Source: Pseudomonadota bacterium
GTDB lineage: Bacteria; Desulfobacterota; Desulfovibrionia; Desulfovibrionales; Desulfovibrionaceae
Length of the DNA stretch: 37,137 nucleotides
Direction: 5' to 3'
Assembly: GCA_023433925.1 (NCBI GenBank)
Contig: JAEYTO010000008.1
Coordinates: 1-37,137, forward strand
Shown: positions 1 through 7,423 of the stretch, in pieces
Layout of the letters: each line of letters starts with the position of its first letter
Numbering within the stretch: position 1 is the stretch's first letter
The notes under the pieces: model-generated
The model's input: the letters and a program-made list of their open reading frames with translations, nothing else
Told to the model about the DNA's origin: nothing
Databases searched by the model: none
Program-made: the position numbers and the translations under genes

Positions 1-167
1 GGCGTTGGGTGGTCGAGCGCTGCTTTGCCTGGGCCACCCGCTTTCGCCGTTTGGTTCGCGATTACGAGCGCTTGCCAGAAACAGTGGCCGGGCTTCACTT
101 CGTGGCCTTTGCCTGCCTTATGCTGGCCAAGGTCGCTACTCTTTTCACGGCGGTTCATAACAGCCTC
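1..167 (+). mobile_element. Right end of an IS5-family insertion sequence (truncated by window edge)
   Basis: The first bases encode the C-terminal end of an IS5-type transposase. A likely terminal inverted repeat lies at about 154-167, reading GAGGCTGTTATGAA on the minus strand, which resembles the GAGGCTGTT-type ends of IS427/IS1031-group elements. It is followed by TA at 168-169, which would fit a short target duplication. The left end is outside the window, so the boundary is an inference from one end only. Confidence 0.55.
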
Positions 168-245
168 TATGTCCGAAGTATGCATATGCTGATCCTTGCC
201 TATCCTCTCCTCCGTTGTGATTCGGTTGCTTGGGAACCCAAGTAG
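3..245 (+). CDS. IS5-family transposase, C-terminal fragment
   Basis: This is the partial 3' end of a DDE transposase that catalyses cut-and-paste movement of an IS5-type element. The frame is open from the window edge and reads RWVVERCFAWATRFRRL, then a segment containing RDYERLPET and LHFVAFACLML. This is the hallmark C-terminus of the family, including the third catalytic acidic residue (the E of VVER) and the following conserved arginines. Family similarity ends near codon 50. The frame then runs on through the proposed terminal repeat to a TAG at 243-245, so the last 25 or so residues probably come from flanking DNA. The first two thirds of the protein lie outside the window, so activity cannot be judged. 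Confidence 0.75.
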   Translation, partial: RWVVERCFAWATRFRRLVRDYERLPETVAGLHFVAFACLMLAKVATLFTAVHNSLYVRSMHMLILAYPLLRCDSVAWEPK

Positions 246-637
246 GAGCGCTTCGACACCTATGAACAGCATCCGTATTGAGCATTTTCTCCTATTTTCA
301 CCGGTCCCGTTCCTCCAAGTCAATAGGCTTCGAAAGGTCGAATTGCAGCCAGCGGCCATGCCCAGCCTGATATAATCCGAGAAATGCTCCTAGAATTGAA
401 GGACTTCAATAATGCCTCAAGCCTGTGATGGCAATTGCTTGGATCTCCTAAAGGGTATCACTCTCATCATTTTTTTGGGGGAAATGTGAAACGGAGATAT
501 GCACTCAAGTCCATATCGCTTCCCCCCCGTGAAGGGCTTTCTACCGCCTTGAGGTGTGCGCAACGACGTTAATGCCACAGAAGGCCCAACAAGGGTAAAC
601 TGTCTAACTGACTGTTGAAAATCTCTGCGCGCCACAC
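246..637. other. Intergenic, AT-richer stretch without a recognisable gene
   Basis: About 390 bases with visibly lower GC and frequent stops in all frames. It lies between two transposase remnants and is best read as decayed insertion-sequence debris or acquired DNA. I see no credible gene, tRNA or strong terminator in it. Confidence 0.5.
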
Positions 638-715
638 TACGCGACAACCAGGGGGCGGCCCTCCATCCCGCCTGGGCGCTACTTCCGCATGCACTTGGTC
701 GGCTACTTCGAGGGC
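638..715 (+). pseudogene. IS1182-type transposase remnant
   Basis: Only about 26 codons survive. The frame reads YATTRGRPSIPPGRYFRMHL and then VGYFEG. This matches the N-terminal signature of IS1182-type transposases, where a segment like RPS-PPG-YFRM-LVGYFEG is strongly conserved. There is no start codon context and the similarity stops after the glycine at 713-715, so it is a dead fragment. Together with the IS5-type end at 1-167 it marks the left 0.7 kb as a mobile-element scar. Confidence 0.6.
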
Positions 716-737
716 GGCGCCCTCTCTCGGTTCATCT

Positions 738-1907
738 TCAGTCTGATTCATGCCGCACCAAGCCCATGCGCCTCATGGTCAGCCAAGCCGTCAGGCACAG
801 GCCGCCGCAGCCCGTGCCCAGAAGGCCGATGACTGCCTGCTTGCTCTCCCATTCCAGGGAAACGAGCCACATGGCCACGGCCCCGACCATGAAGAAGGTG
901 AACATGAGCAGGGACGACGCCGCGCCGGCTTCCTGCTTGACCTGCTCCAGGATGAGATTGTTGCTTGGTGGGCGGCTCATGCCGCCCGAGAAGGCGATCA
1001 CCGCCATGGATAGGGCAAAGCCCCATGGCCCAAACCCTTGCCCGAGCAGCATGCCAAGCCCGCCCAGAAGGATTCCCACGAAGCTTGCCGTGATTAGTGT
1101 CTTGGATTCGTAGCCCTTGACCAGGCGCAGGAAGGCGAACGAGCCGGCCATGCTGCACAGAGCGTTGAAGGCGAAGAAGAGGCCGAAGCTCTGCTCGCTG
1201 AGCCCGAAGCCCGTGATGTAGATGTGCGAGGATCCGGCGATGAAGCCGAAGAACGGGAGCGTGACCATTGCCATGAGCAGGGTCAAGGCCACGTAAGTCC
1301 GGTTCCTTGCCAAGCGCATGTAGGCTCCGGCGACCTGGGCCAGAGAATGGCTCGTTCTGTTGGTTAAGGTTTCCGGGCATCGGCTTACGCCGATAAGCGC
1401 GATCACACCCATGAAGGCCTGGGCGTGGAATATCCAGTGCCAGGAGAGCAGGGCCATGATCCAGCCTCCGATGGTCGGCGCGAGCATCGGCGCCAGGGGA
1501 ACGATGATGCCGAGGTAGGCCAGGACACGCTCGCGGTCCTTGCCGGAGAAGAGGTCTTTGCTCATGGCCAAAGCCAGGGAGGGGCCGGCCGCCGCGCCCG
1601 CGCCTTGGAGCGCGCGAAGCAGGACGACGAGCATCACGTTGTTCGCCATGGCGCTCAGGAGGCTGGAGATCACGAAGATTCCCAGGCCGACCATGAGCGG
1701 CCGGCGCCGGCCGTAGCGATCCGAGAGCGGGCCATACAGGAGAAGGAAGAAGGCATAGGTCACGATGAAGCCGATCAGGATCAGGTTGATCGTGGCGACC
1801 GGCTGTCCCCATGCCGTGGCCAAAGACGGCAGGGCCGGCAGGATCATGTCGATGGACAGGGGAGGGAACGCCGACAGGAGAGCCAGCAGCATTATCATTC
1901 CGCGCAT
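738..1907 (-). CDS. Bcr/CflA-type MFS multidrug efflux transporter
   Basis: A predicted 389-residue inner-membrane proton-coupled exporter of the DHA1 (Bcr/CflA) type, with about twelve hydrophobic segments. Seen in the sequence: an N-terminal helix ending in SIDMILPALPSLATAW, close to the STDMYLPALP hallmark of this family; motif A between TM2 and TM3 (LSDRYGRRRPL); and a motif-C-like glycine/proline-rich TM5 (PLAPMLAPTIGGWIM). The ATG at 1905-1907 was chosen because GGAGG lies just upstream at 1914-1918 and the protein then begins directly at TM1. The open frame extends about 108 codons further upstream but that part has no RBS and no family resemblance. Substrates of this family are chloramphenicol, bicyclomycin and related compounds; the substrate here is unknown. 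Confidence 0.85.
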   Translation of the reverse strand: MRGMIMLLALLSAFPPLSIDMILPALPSLATAWGQPVATINLILIGFIVTYAFFLLLYGPLSDRYGRRRPLMVGLGIFVISSLLSAMANNVMLVVLLRALQGAGAAAGPSLALAMSKDLFSGKDRERVLAYLGIIVPLAPMLAPTIGGWIMALLSWHWIFHAQAFMGVIALIGVSRCPETLTNRTSHSLAQVAGAYMRLARNRTYVALTLLMAMVTLPFFGFIAGSSHIYITGFGLSEQSFGLFFAFNALCSMAGSFAFLRLVKGYESKTLITASFVGILLGGLGMLLGQGFGPWGFALSMAVIAFSGGMSRPPSNNLILEQVKQEAGAASSLLMFTFFMVGAVAMWLVSLEWESKQAVIGLLGTGCGGLCLTAWLTMRRMGLVRHESD

Positions 1908-2340
1908 TGAATCCTCCGAGTGCTTGGGCGGATGCACGATGAGCCGACCGCCGTGCGCGAGGGCCGGCGGAGTCGAGCGTAGCGCGGCCTTGTCAGGCGC
2001 CAGGCAGGCCGCGCTGAAGCTGCCAAGCCAGGTGACCATGCGCCGCCGCCAATTCGCGCCGGGTTTGATCGAGGCCATGAAACGGCAAGGGGCGGCCGCA
2101 TGCGCGGGAGCAGGCCGCGATAGCATTGTGGGAGGGGCGTGGCAAGGGCATGCCCGGAGGGCTGCTCCGGTCACCCGGTCACGCACGGAGAAGGCGGCAT
2201 AAGGAGCGCCGGGGCACGCGCGGCTGGACATCCGCCAGCACCGTCCATGCCGAGCCAGGCGCTGGCCATTCGCCCGAATCTGGTGGGCTGCCCTGGGTGA
2301 CGGGCAGGCTCATCCGGGAGGGACACGAGACATGAAGCGG
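1908..2340. other. Intergenic region between the SDR and MFS genes
   Basis: This 433-base, very GC-rich gap separates two genes on the same strand. Open frames exist on both strands but have no RBS, domain or composition to support them. I see no clear intrinsic terminator or regulator gene. The upstream control region of the exporter should lie here. Confidence 0.5.
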
Positions 2341-3339
2341 TCAGCTCCCGCGCTTGAGCCGCTTGCCGCCTGCCCACAGGCCCACGCCGAGAGCCAGGCC
2401 CAGCGCGCCGTAGCTCGCGTAGCGCAGATAGGGCACGGCCATGAAGTTGCTGTGCTTCCAGCCGCCGCTCACGACATTCAGCTCCTCAAGGGACCGGAAC
2501 AGGTTGCCTGCCTTCGGCTCGGCCTTTTGATCGTGGAAGAAGTGATCCTTGATGATCTGCGGGCCGGCCACTTTCTCGAAGGCGCCGGGCGCCAGGTTGG
2601 GCAGGAGGAGCATGAGCCAGCCGACCGGCCCGGCGACCATTTCGCGTCTGGGGCGCTTGGCTAGCTTGACCATGGCCTTGCCGCCCAGCTCGGGATCGTA
2701 GACCGGATTGAGGGGCTTGACCTTGATGCCTGAATAGTTGCCCGCATGCTGGAAGAGCGGGGTGTCCATGGACGCCAGCATGAGCGTGCAGACGTGGATG
2801 TCCGGCTGGTCCGTAAGCTCCATGCGCAGGGACTGGGATAGACCGACGGCCCCGGATCTGGTCGTGGCGTAGGGCGCGGTCATGGGTTCGCCGCGCTTGC
2901 CCACGGGCGACGAGACGTTGATGAGAGTGCCGAATCCTTGGCGGCGGAAGCGAGATATGGCCGCCCGCGCGCCAAAAAGATAGCCGATGAGGTTGACCTC
3001 GATGACCCGGCGGATGGCCTCGGGTGGTATCTGATCCAGCCTGCCGAAGGCGGTCACCACGGCATTGTTGATCCAGACATCGATGCGGCCGAAGGCTTCC
3101 TCGGCCCGCCCGGCCAGGTTCTCGACATCGTCCTCGCGCGCCATATCGGTGGGCGCGGCCAGGGCTTGGCCGCCCATGTCTTCTATCTCCCGGGCCGTCT
3201 CCTCCAGGCTCCTTCTGCCACGCGCGGCGAGCACCACCCTGGCTCCTTCGCGGGCGAAGCGCAAAGCTCCGGAGCGGCCTATGCCCGAGGATGCACCAGT
3301 GATGACAACCACCTTGTCCTTCAGGGAGTGATTGCGCAT
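2341..3339 (-). CDS. SDR-family oxidoreductase with YxxxR active site and C-terminal membrane anchor
   Basis: A 332-residue short-chain dehydrogenase/reductase with an NAD(P) Rossmann fold. Seen: the cofactor loop TGASSGIG at residues 14-21, NNAV at 91-94 (usually NNAG), the tetrad Asn at 116 in EVNLIG, and Ser144 thirteen residues before Tyr157. The residue four after that Tyr is Arg161 (codon AGA), giving YATTR instead of YxxxK. After the SDR core comes an extra region of about 90 residues ending in a hydrophobic helix (around 305-325) followed by GGKRLKRGS, so the protein is probably tail-anchored in the inner membrane. The start is well fixed by AGGAGGT at 3343-3349. It belongs to the SDR group with long C-terminal extensions whose substrates are mostly unknown. 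The Lys-to-Arg change may lower or alter activity. Confidence 0.85.
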   Translation of the reverse strand: MRNHSLKDKVVVITGASSGIGRSGALRFAREGARVVLAARGRRSLEETAREIEDMGGQALAAPTDMAREDDVENLAGRAEEAFGRIDVWINNAVVTAFGRLDQIPPEAIRRVIEVNLIGYLFGARAAISRFRRQGFGTLINVSSPVGKRGEPMTAPYATTRSGAVGLSQSLRMELTDQPDIHVCTLMLASMDTPLFQHAGNYSGIKVKPLNPVYDPELGGKAMVKLAKRPRREMVAGPVGWLMLLLPNLAPGAFEKVAGPQIIKDHFFHDQKAEPKAGNLFRSLEELNVVSGGWKHSNFMAVPYLRYASYGALGLALGVGLWAGGKRLKRGS

Positions 3340-3884
3340 GCGACCTCCTTTTTGCCCATTGTTGTCGCCTGTCAGACGCGCCAGCCAATGGGTCCGGCCA
3401 GCATAGAGCTTTTGGGAGTTCGGGCAATCGGACGGAGACGGACAGACTGGCTGGAAAAGAGGACGAGCCAGGGCAATCGTATATGGGTTTTGGGTGGGAA
3501 CCGATTAATCAAAACCAGCCTCAACGCTGCTCTGGGTGGCGATCTTGGCCGCGTTGAGGCCCAGGTTGACCTGATGAGTGGGACGATTCCCCTGGCCACG
3601 AGTCATATGCGATAGCCCTGAGGACGAGCCCCGGCACTCTTTTCATCCTATCGAATTTGAGTTACGAAGTGCGGTCATCGTCATTTTGCAACCGTTGCCC
3701 GCGGCAAAGCGCACGATCATCCCCCATGGCCTTTGCCTGCCAAGGGAAGCACGGCCTGAACGAACGCGAGGATGTGCCTTGCGACCGCCAGGGCGGCTCA
3801 TGACCTGTCGCGGGTCCGACCGGAACGCATTCGGGCGGGCTGATTGCCGATTTTTCACCTCCCATCTAAGCATGGAGCCAGCCG
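3340..3884. other. Divergent intergenic region upstream of the SDR gene and the phosphate module
   Basis: These 545 bases must carry the promoters of the leftward SDR gene and the rightward DUF47-pit genes. An 8-bp inverted repeat, CTCAACGC at 3520-3527 and GCGTTGAG at 3551-3558, is present. I found no convincing -35/-10 pair, no good Pho box and no credible small gene. Confidence 0.45.
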
Positions 3885-4514
3885 ATGGGTTTTTCGCTTT
3901 TCCCCAAGACCGTCAAGTTCTACGAGCTCTTCCAGCAGCAGAACCGCAAGCTGCAGAAGGCGGCCAAGTACCTGAACGAGATTTTCCAGGACTTCTCCGA
4001 CGTCGAGGACAAGACCAAGCACATCAACATCGCCGAGGCCGAGGGCAACCGCGTCTCCCGGGACATAGCCACACAGCTGGCGCTGACCTTCATCACTCCC
4101 ATCGACCGCGAGGACATCCATGAGATCAATCTGACCCAGGAGCATATTCTCAACCTGCTCAAGGCTATCGCCAACCGCGTGGCCCTCTACGAGGTGTCGC
4201 GCATTCGCTATCCGGCCAAGAAGTTGATCGCCAACCTGACGCTGATGATGGAAGAGACGGCGGCGATGCTCAATGCCCTGAGCTGCAAGGGCTGCATCGA
4301 GTCGCACGTGGGGCGCATCAAGTCGCTCAAGTATGAGTGCGAGATGATCCTGTTGGTGGCGCTGGCGGAGACCTACGACTGCGAGGAGAAGAGCTTCGAC
4401 GCCATTCTTGAAGTGGTCAAGTGGACGCACATCTACGACCGCATCGAGCAGACCGTGGACGCCACCGAGCAACTGGTCGACATCCTTGAAGGAGTGATGC
4501 TCAAGAATGCCTGA
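3885..4514 (+). CDS. DUF47 / PhoU-like Pit accessory protein
   Basis: A 209-residue cytoplasmic all-helical protein of the DUF47 (TIGR00153) family, distantly related to PhoU. These proteins are commonly encoded next to Pit-type phosphate permeases and are thought to modulate them. Seen: the typical N-terminal FPKTVKFYELFQQQ, the metal-ligand-like FITPIDREDIHEIN segment conserved in the family, and a long helical C-terminus ending in a TEQLVDILEGV-like segment. Length is typical. The start has GGAG at 3874-3877. The last 8 bases overlap pit, so translation is probably coupled. A second DUF47 protein is encoded just beyond pit on the other strand. Confidence 0.9.
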   Translation: MGFSLFPKTVKFYELFQQQNRKLQKAAKYLNEIFQDFSDVEDKTKHINIAEAEGNRVSRDIATQLALTFITPIDREDIHEINLTQEHILNLLKAIANRVALYEVSRIRYPAKKLIANLTLMMEETAAMLNALSCKGCIESHVGRIKSLKYECEMILLVALAETYDCEEKSFDAILEVVKWTHIYDRIEQTVDATEQLVDILEGVMLKNA

Positions 4515-5520
4515 TCCCACGACCCTGTTGCTCGGCTTGGTGGTGCTCATCGCCCTGGTGTTCGACTTCACCAACGGGGCTCACGACAGCGCCAACGCCA
4601 TCGCCACCATCGTCTCCACCAAGGTTCTTTCGCCAAGGACGGCGGTGTTCCTCGCCGCCACGCTCAACATCGCCGGGGCCTTCATCGGCACCAAGGTTGC
4701 GTTGACCATCGGCAGCGGCATCGTCAATCCAGAGCTGGTCATGGGCCATCAGTCGCTGGTGCTCACGGCGCTTTTGGGAGCCATCTTCTGGAATCTGCTG
4801 ACCTGGTACTGGGGACTGCCCTCGTCCTCGTCCCACGCGCTCATTGGCGGGCTCATCGGGTCGAGCGTCATGTATGCCGGCTGGGAAGCTCTCAACTACA
4901 TGACGATCCTCAAAAAGATCGTTCTGCCCTTGGTGCTTTCGCCGCTGGCCGGATTCCTCTCGGGCTACCTGATCATGCTGGCCCTGTCGTGGTTGTTCGT
5001 CCGCGCCCATCCGGCCCGGATCAACCAGACGTTCAAGAAGCTGCAAATCGTCTCCTCGGCGTTCATGGCCACCAGCCACGGCATGAACGACGCACAGAAG
5101 ACCATGGGCATCATCACCCTGGCGCTGTTCATCTTCCATGCGATTCCCGAGATGCAGGTGCCGAACTGGGTGAAGATTAGCTGCGCGCTGGCCATGGGCT
5201 TGGGCACGGCCATGGGCGGCTGGAAGATCGTCAAGACCATGGGGCACAAGATCTTCAAGCTGGAGCCCATCCATGGCTTCGCGGCCGAGACCTCGGCCTC
5301 GCTGGTCATCACCGGGGCGTCGTTTCTGGGCGCGCCCATTTCCACCACCCACACCATTTCCACGTCGATCATCGGCGTGGGGGCGTCCAAGCGGCTCTCG
5401 GCGGTGCGCTGGGGCGTGGCCGAGTCCATGATCATGGCCTGGGTCATGACCATTCCTGCTTCGGCCGTGGTGGCCGCCTCCTGTTTTCTGGTGCTGGATC
5501 TCCTTGGGCTCGCCTTCTAG
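4507..5520 (+). CDS. pit: Pit-type low-affinity inorganic phosphate permease
   Basis: A 337-residue inner-membrane phosphate:cation symporter of the PiT family (PF01384). The two inverted signature repeats are both visible: DFTNGAHDSANAIAT near residues 20-34 and the second-half ATSHGMNDAQKTMG. LPSSSSHALIGG and the matching second-half ISTTHTISTSIIG are also present. About ten hydrophobic helices are present, and the shorter length is typical of bacterial Pit without a large cytoplasmic loop. The start overlaps the DUF47 gene by 8 bases, which fits a two-gene operon. Transcription should end at the strong terminator at 5755-5797. PiT carriers usually take up metal-phosphate complexes; whether sulfate analogues are moved here cannot be told. 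Confidence 0.93.
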   Translation: MPDPTTLLLGLVVLIALVFDFTNGAHDSANAIATIVSTKVLSPRTAVFLAATLNIAGAFIGTKVALTIGSGIVNPELVMGHQSLVLTALLGAIFWNLLTWYWGLPSSSSHALIGGLIGSSVMYAGWEALNYMTILKKIVLPLVLSPLAGFLSGYLIMLALSWLFVRAHPARINQTFKKLQIVSSAFMATSHGMNDAQKTMGIITLALFIFHAIPEMQVPNWVKISCALAMGLGTAMGGWKIVKTMGHKIFKLEPIHGFAAETSASLVITGASFLGAPISTTHTISTSIIGVGASKRLSAVRWGVAESMIMAWVMTIPASAVVAASCFLVLDLLGLAF

Positions 5521-5643
5521 AACAGTTTGACTTTGAGACGCACGCTCCGGCGTTGGCGGCGCAAGTGAATTGCGCCGCCGCCTACGCGGCAGCAAGCCAT
5601 GCCGACGTATGGCTTGCAGAGCATTTTCAAAGGCAAAATGCTT
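5518..5643 (+). repeat. Three-hairpin dispersed repeat, copy 1
   Basis: Starts at the pit stop codon. It contains three consecutive stem-loops: GGCGGCGCAA/TTGCGCCGCC (5555-5564 with 5570-5579), GCAAGCCATGC/GTATGGCTTGC around a CGAC loop (about 5593-5617), and AGAGCATTTT/AAAATGCTT (5618-5643). The sequence matches copy 3 at 31889-32017 over its whole length and copy 2 at 6681-6752 over its first half. Differences between copies mostly keep the stems paired. Confidence 0.85.
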
Positions 5644-5754
5644 CACGCAATTTACAAATGCGAGGCACAGGGCCGCTTTGACAGGATAAGGCCTTATGGA
5701 TGGAGCCTGGAGAGGCAAGGCCCTCTCGGTCCAAGCACAAGCCGCTCCAGCAAG

Positions 5755-5797
5755 AAGGCCCCCTGGGCGTTGCTCAGGGGGCCTTTGTCGTCTTTTG
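5755..5797. terminator. Bidirectional Rho-independent terminator between pit and the second DUF47 gene
   Basis: An 11-bp perfect stem, AAGGCCCCCTG at 5755-5765 pairing with CAGGGGGCCTT at 5775-5785, with a 9-base loop. It is followed by TTGTCGTCTTTT on the plus strand. It sits between convergent genes and can serve both. Confidence 0.85.
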
Positions 5798-5807
5798 ATC
5801 GAATTTT

Positions 5808-6476
5808 TTAGCGGGCGATCATGGCCCGCAGAATGTCCGCCGCGCCCTCGGTGCTGTGGCTCACGTCGCGCAGGGCGTCGATGACGTGCAGAAGTTGGTG
5901 GATGTCCTTGAAGTCCATGTCGGAGGAGTAGATGGCGGACACGAGATTGTAGCGGAGCTTGGCGACCTTCAAGTGTTGCAGGCGGATGACGTGGATGTGC
6001 TCCTTGACCGCCGCGCGGTCGGTCGTGTCGCCGTGCACCAGGGAGATGGTGTCTTTCAGCGCGGGGCGAAGCAGCCTAACGGTCTCTTGGACCTCGGCCA
6101 TCAGTTGCCCGATTCCCTTGGCGAACTCCGCCGGCACCTCCATGGTCCGCATGCCGAGCCAGGCCAGGGCTTCATGGGCGTTGTCCAGGATGTCGTCCTG
6201 CCGGCTGGTGCAGTTCAGGAAGAGCGTTTTGTCCACGGCCATGAACATTCCCGAGGGCAGGTGGTTGCGCACGTGGCGCTTGATCTTGTCGGCCTCGGCC
6301 TCAAGGGTGTCCAATTCGGCCATGAGCGCCTGGAAGCCTCGGCCCACGCGATGCAAATAGCCGCTCCACGCTTCGTCCAGCACGGCCATGCCGCGCTCGA
6401 TGACGTCCAAGTGGGTCAGCAAGCCTTGCATGGGCTCGCGGGAGGGGATTTCGAGGAAGGGGATTCGCAGGCGCAT
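5808..6476 (-). CDS. Second DUF47 / PhoU-like protein
   Basis: A 222-residue all-helical protein of the DUF47/TIGR00153 family, clearly divergent from the one at 3885-4514. Seen: the N-terminal MRLRIPFLEIPSREPMQGLL, a long central helix with a LEAEADKIKRHVRNHLP segment, a short FMAVDKTLFLNCTSRQDDILDNA stretch where metal-binding acidic residues occur in PhoU-like folds, and a C-terminal helix with STEGAADILRAMI. It faces pit across a shared terminator but has its own promoter candidate at 6504-6532. No second permease lies beside it, so it may act on the same Pit protein or on another partner. The start ATG has only a weak RBS. Confidence 0.85.
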   Translation of the reverse strand: MRLRIPFLEIPSREPMQGLLTHLDVIERGMAVLDEAWSGYLHRVGRGFQALMAELDTLEAEADKIKRHVRNHLPSGMFMAVDKTLFLNCTSRQDDILDNAHEALAWLGMRTMEVPAEFAKGIGQLMAEVQETVRLLRPALKDTISLVHGDTTDRAAVKEHIHVIRLQHLKVAKLRYNLVSAIYSSDMDFKDIHQLLHVIDALRDVSHSTEGAADILRAMIAR

Positions 6477-6503
6477 GGCGTTGTCCGGTCAAGATTGTTG
6501 CAA

Positions 6504-6532
6504 CATCTATCGCCCTGGCCCGGACTGTTCAA
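6504..6532 (-). promoter_or_regulatory. Candidate sigma-70 promoter for the second DUF47 gene
   Basis: On the minus strand, TTGAAC (6527-6532) and TAGATG (6504-6509) are separated by 17 bases. Transcription would start about 20 bases before the ATG at 6476. Pattern match only. Confidence 0.45.
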
Positions 6533-6680
6533 AAGGCGGTCAAGGCGGCGCGCCTGACGCGAGGATGGGAGTCCAGCGTGCCCTGGCCGGCTTTGTAGGG
6601 CTACACGCCAGGGCGAGCCCCCTATCCGGGCTTCGGAGCGCAGGCTCCTGTTGTCACGCGCGGAATGGTCCCGAAAGCTG

Positions 6681-6752
6681 TTGCCGCGTAGGCGCAATTC
6701 ACTTGCGCCGTCAACGTCGGAGCATGCGTCTCAAAGTCAAACTGCTCTAAGA
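6681..6752 (-). repeat. Dispersed repeat, copy 2 (partial), directly after the tRNA
   Basis: On the minus strand it begins TCTTAGAGCAGTTTGAC right after the tRNA CCA end. It continues through the GGCGCAA/TTGCGCC hairpin to CTACGCGGCAA. It matches the first half of copies 1 and 3; the second and third hairpins are missing. There is no spacer between the tRNA and the repeat. Confidence 0.85.
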
Positions 6753-6846
6753 TGGCGGAGAGGGTGGGATTTGAACCCACGTACGGGGTACTAGCCCGTA
6801 ACCCGATTTCGAGTCGGGCGCGTTACGGCCACTTCGCTACCTCTCC
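6753..6846 (-). tRNA. tRNA-Ser (anticodon CGA)
   Basis: The minus strand folds as a class II tRNA of 94 nt including an encoded CCA. The acceptor stem is GGAGAGG (5') with CCTCTCC (3'), discriminator G. The anticodon loop is CTCGAAA within the stem CCCGA...TCGGG, giving anticodon CGA, which reads the serine codon UCG. The variable arm is long, with complementary TACGGG and CCCGTA, as expected for serine. The T arm has GGTTCAAATCC. It lies 43 bases downstream of tadA on the same strand. Confidence 0.95.
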
Positions 6847-6864
6847 GCGCCGTAAGGAGACAGT

Positions 6865-6893
6865 TTGTTACGCATGAAGCGCAGCAAGGTCAA
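6865..6893 (-). promoter_or_regulatory. Candidate promoter of tRNA-Ser
   Basis: On the minus strand, TTGACC (6888-6893) and TAACAA (6865-6870) are 17 bases apart, just upstream of the tRNA and overlapping the tadA stop codon. The -10 match is weak. Confidence 0.35.
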
Positions 6894-7414
6894 GGGGAAA
6901 GCGGTTCCCTGGAGCCCTTTCTGCGGCGCAGGAAGAAGCTCTCCAAGGCCTTGCCGCACTCTTCGGCCAGGACGCCTTCCAGGAGCCAGAAACGATGATT
7001 GAGAAAAGGCAGGCGCGGGCCCTTGAGCCGCGAGATCACGGCGCCGGCCTTGGGGTCGCGCGCGCCGATGAGCAGGCCGGCGATGCGCGCGTGGACCATG
7101 GCGCCGAAGCACATGAGGCACGGCTCCAGGGTCACGGCCAGGATGCAGCCGGTCAGGCGGTAGTTGCCGAGCCTGCGGGCCCCCTCGCGCAGGCAGAGCA
7201 TCTCGGCGTGGGCCGTGGGGTCCTGGAGGCTCAACGGGGAATTGTGCGCCGCGGCGAGCAGTTCGCCGTCGGCTGAGAGCAGGGCCGCGCCCACGGGCAC
7301 TTCGCCTTTGCCGCCCGCCAGGTGCGCCTGGCGCAAGGCCACGTCCATGACCTCGCGCCAGGAGGCCCAACCCTCGGGAGGCGTGATCGGGGGCAACGGC
7401 TGGGGAATGGCCAT
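6890..7414 (-). CDS. tadA: tRNA adenosine(34) deaminase TadA
   Basis: A 174-residue zinc-dependent deaminase that converts A34 to inosine in the wobble position of tRNA-Arg(ACG). Seen: the cytidine-deaminase-fold catalytic motif H69-A70-E71, where Glu71 is the proton shuttle, and the zinc ligands in PCLMC (Cys99 and Cys102). The MVHARI segment that follows is typical of TadA rather than of free-nucleoside deaminases. The length is usual. The ATG is 9 bases after the purQ stop, so it is probably in one transcript with purQ. The next gene downstream is tRNA-Ser(CGA), which is not a TadA substrate. Confidence 0.92.
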   Translation of the reverse strand: MAIPQPLPPITPPEGWASWREVMDVALRQAHLAGGKGEVPVGAALLSADGELLAAAHNSPLSLQDPTAHAEMLCLREGARRLGNYRLTGCILAVTLEPCLMCFGAMVHARIAGLLIGARDPKAGAVISRLKGPRLPFLNHRFWLLEGVLAEECGKALESFFLRRRKGSREPLSP

Positions 7415-7423
7415 GCTGCGGGG

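Noticed and set aside
1908..2231. N-terminal extension of the MFS transporter by 108 codons
   Set aside because: No RBS at the upstream start, Ala/Arg/Pro-rich composition and no family match. GGAGG fits the ATG at 1907.
3340..3884. Pho box upstream of the DUF47-pit genes
   Set aside because: No pair of CTGTCAT-like repeats with correct spacing was found.
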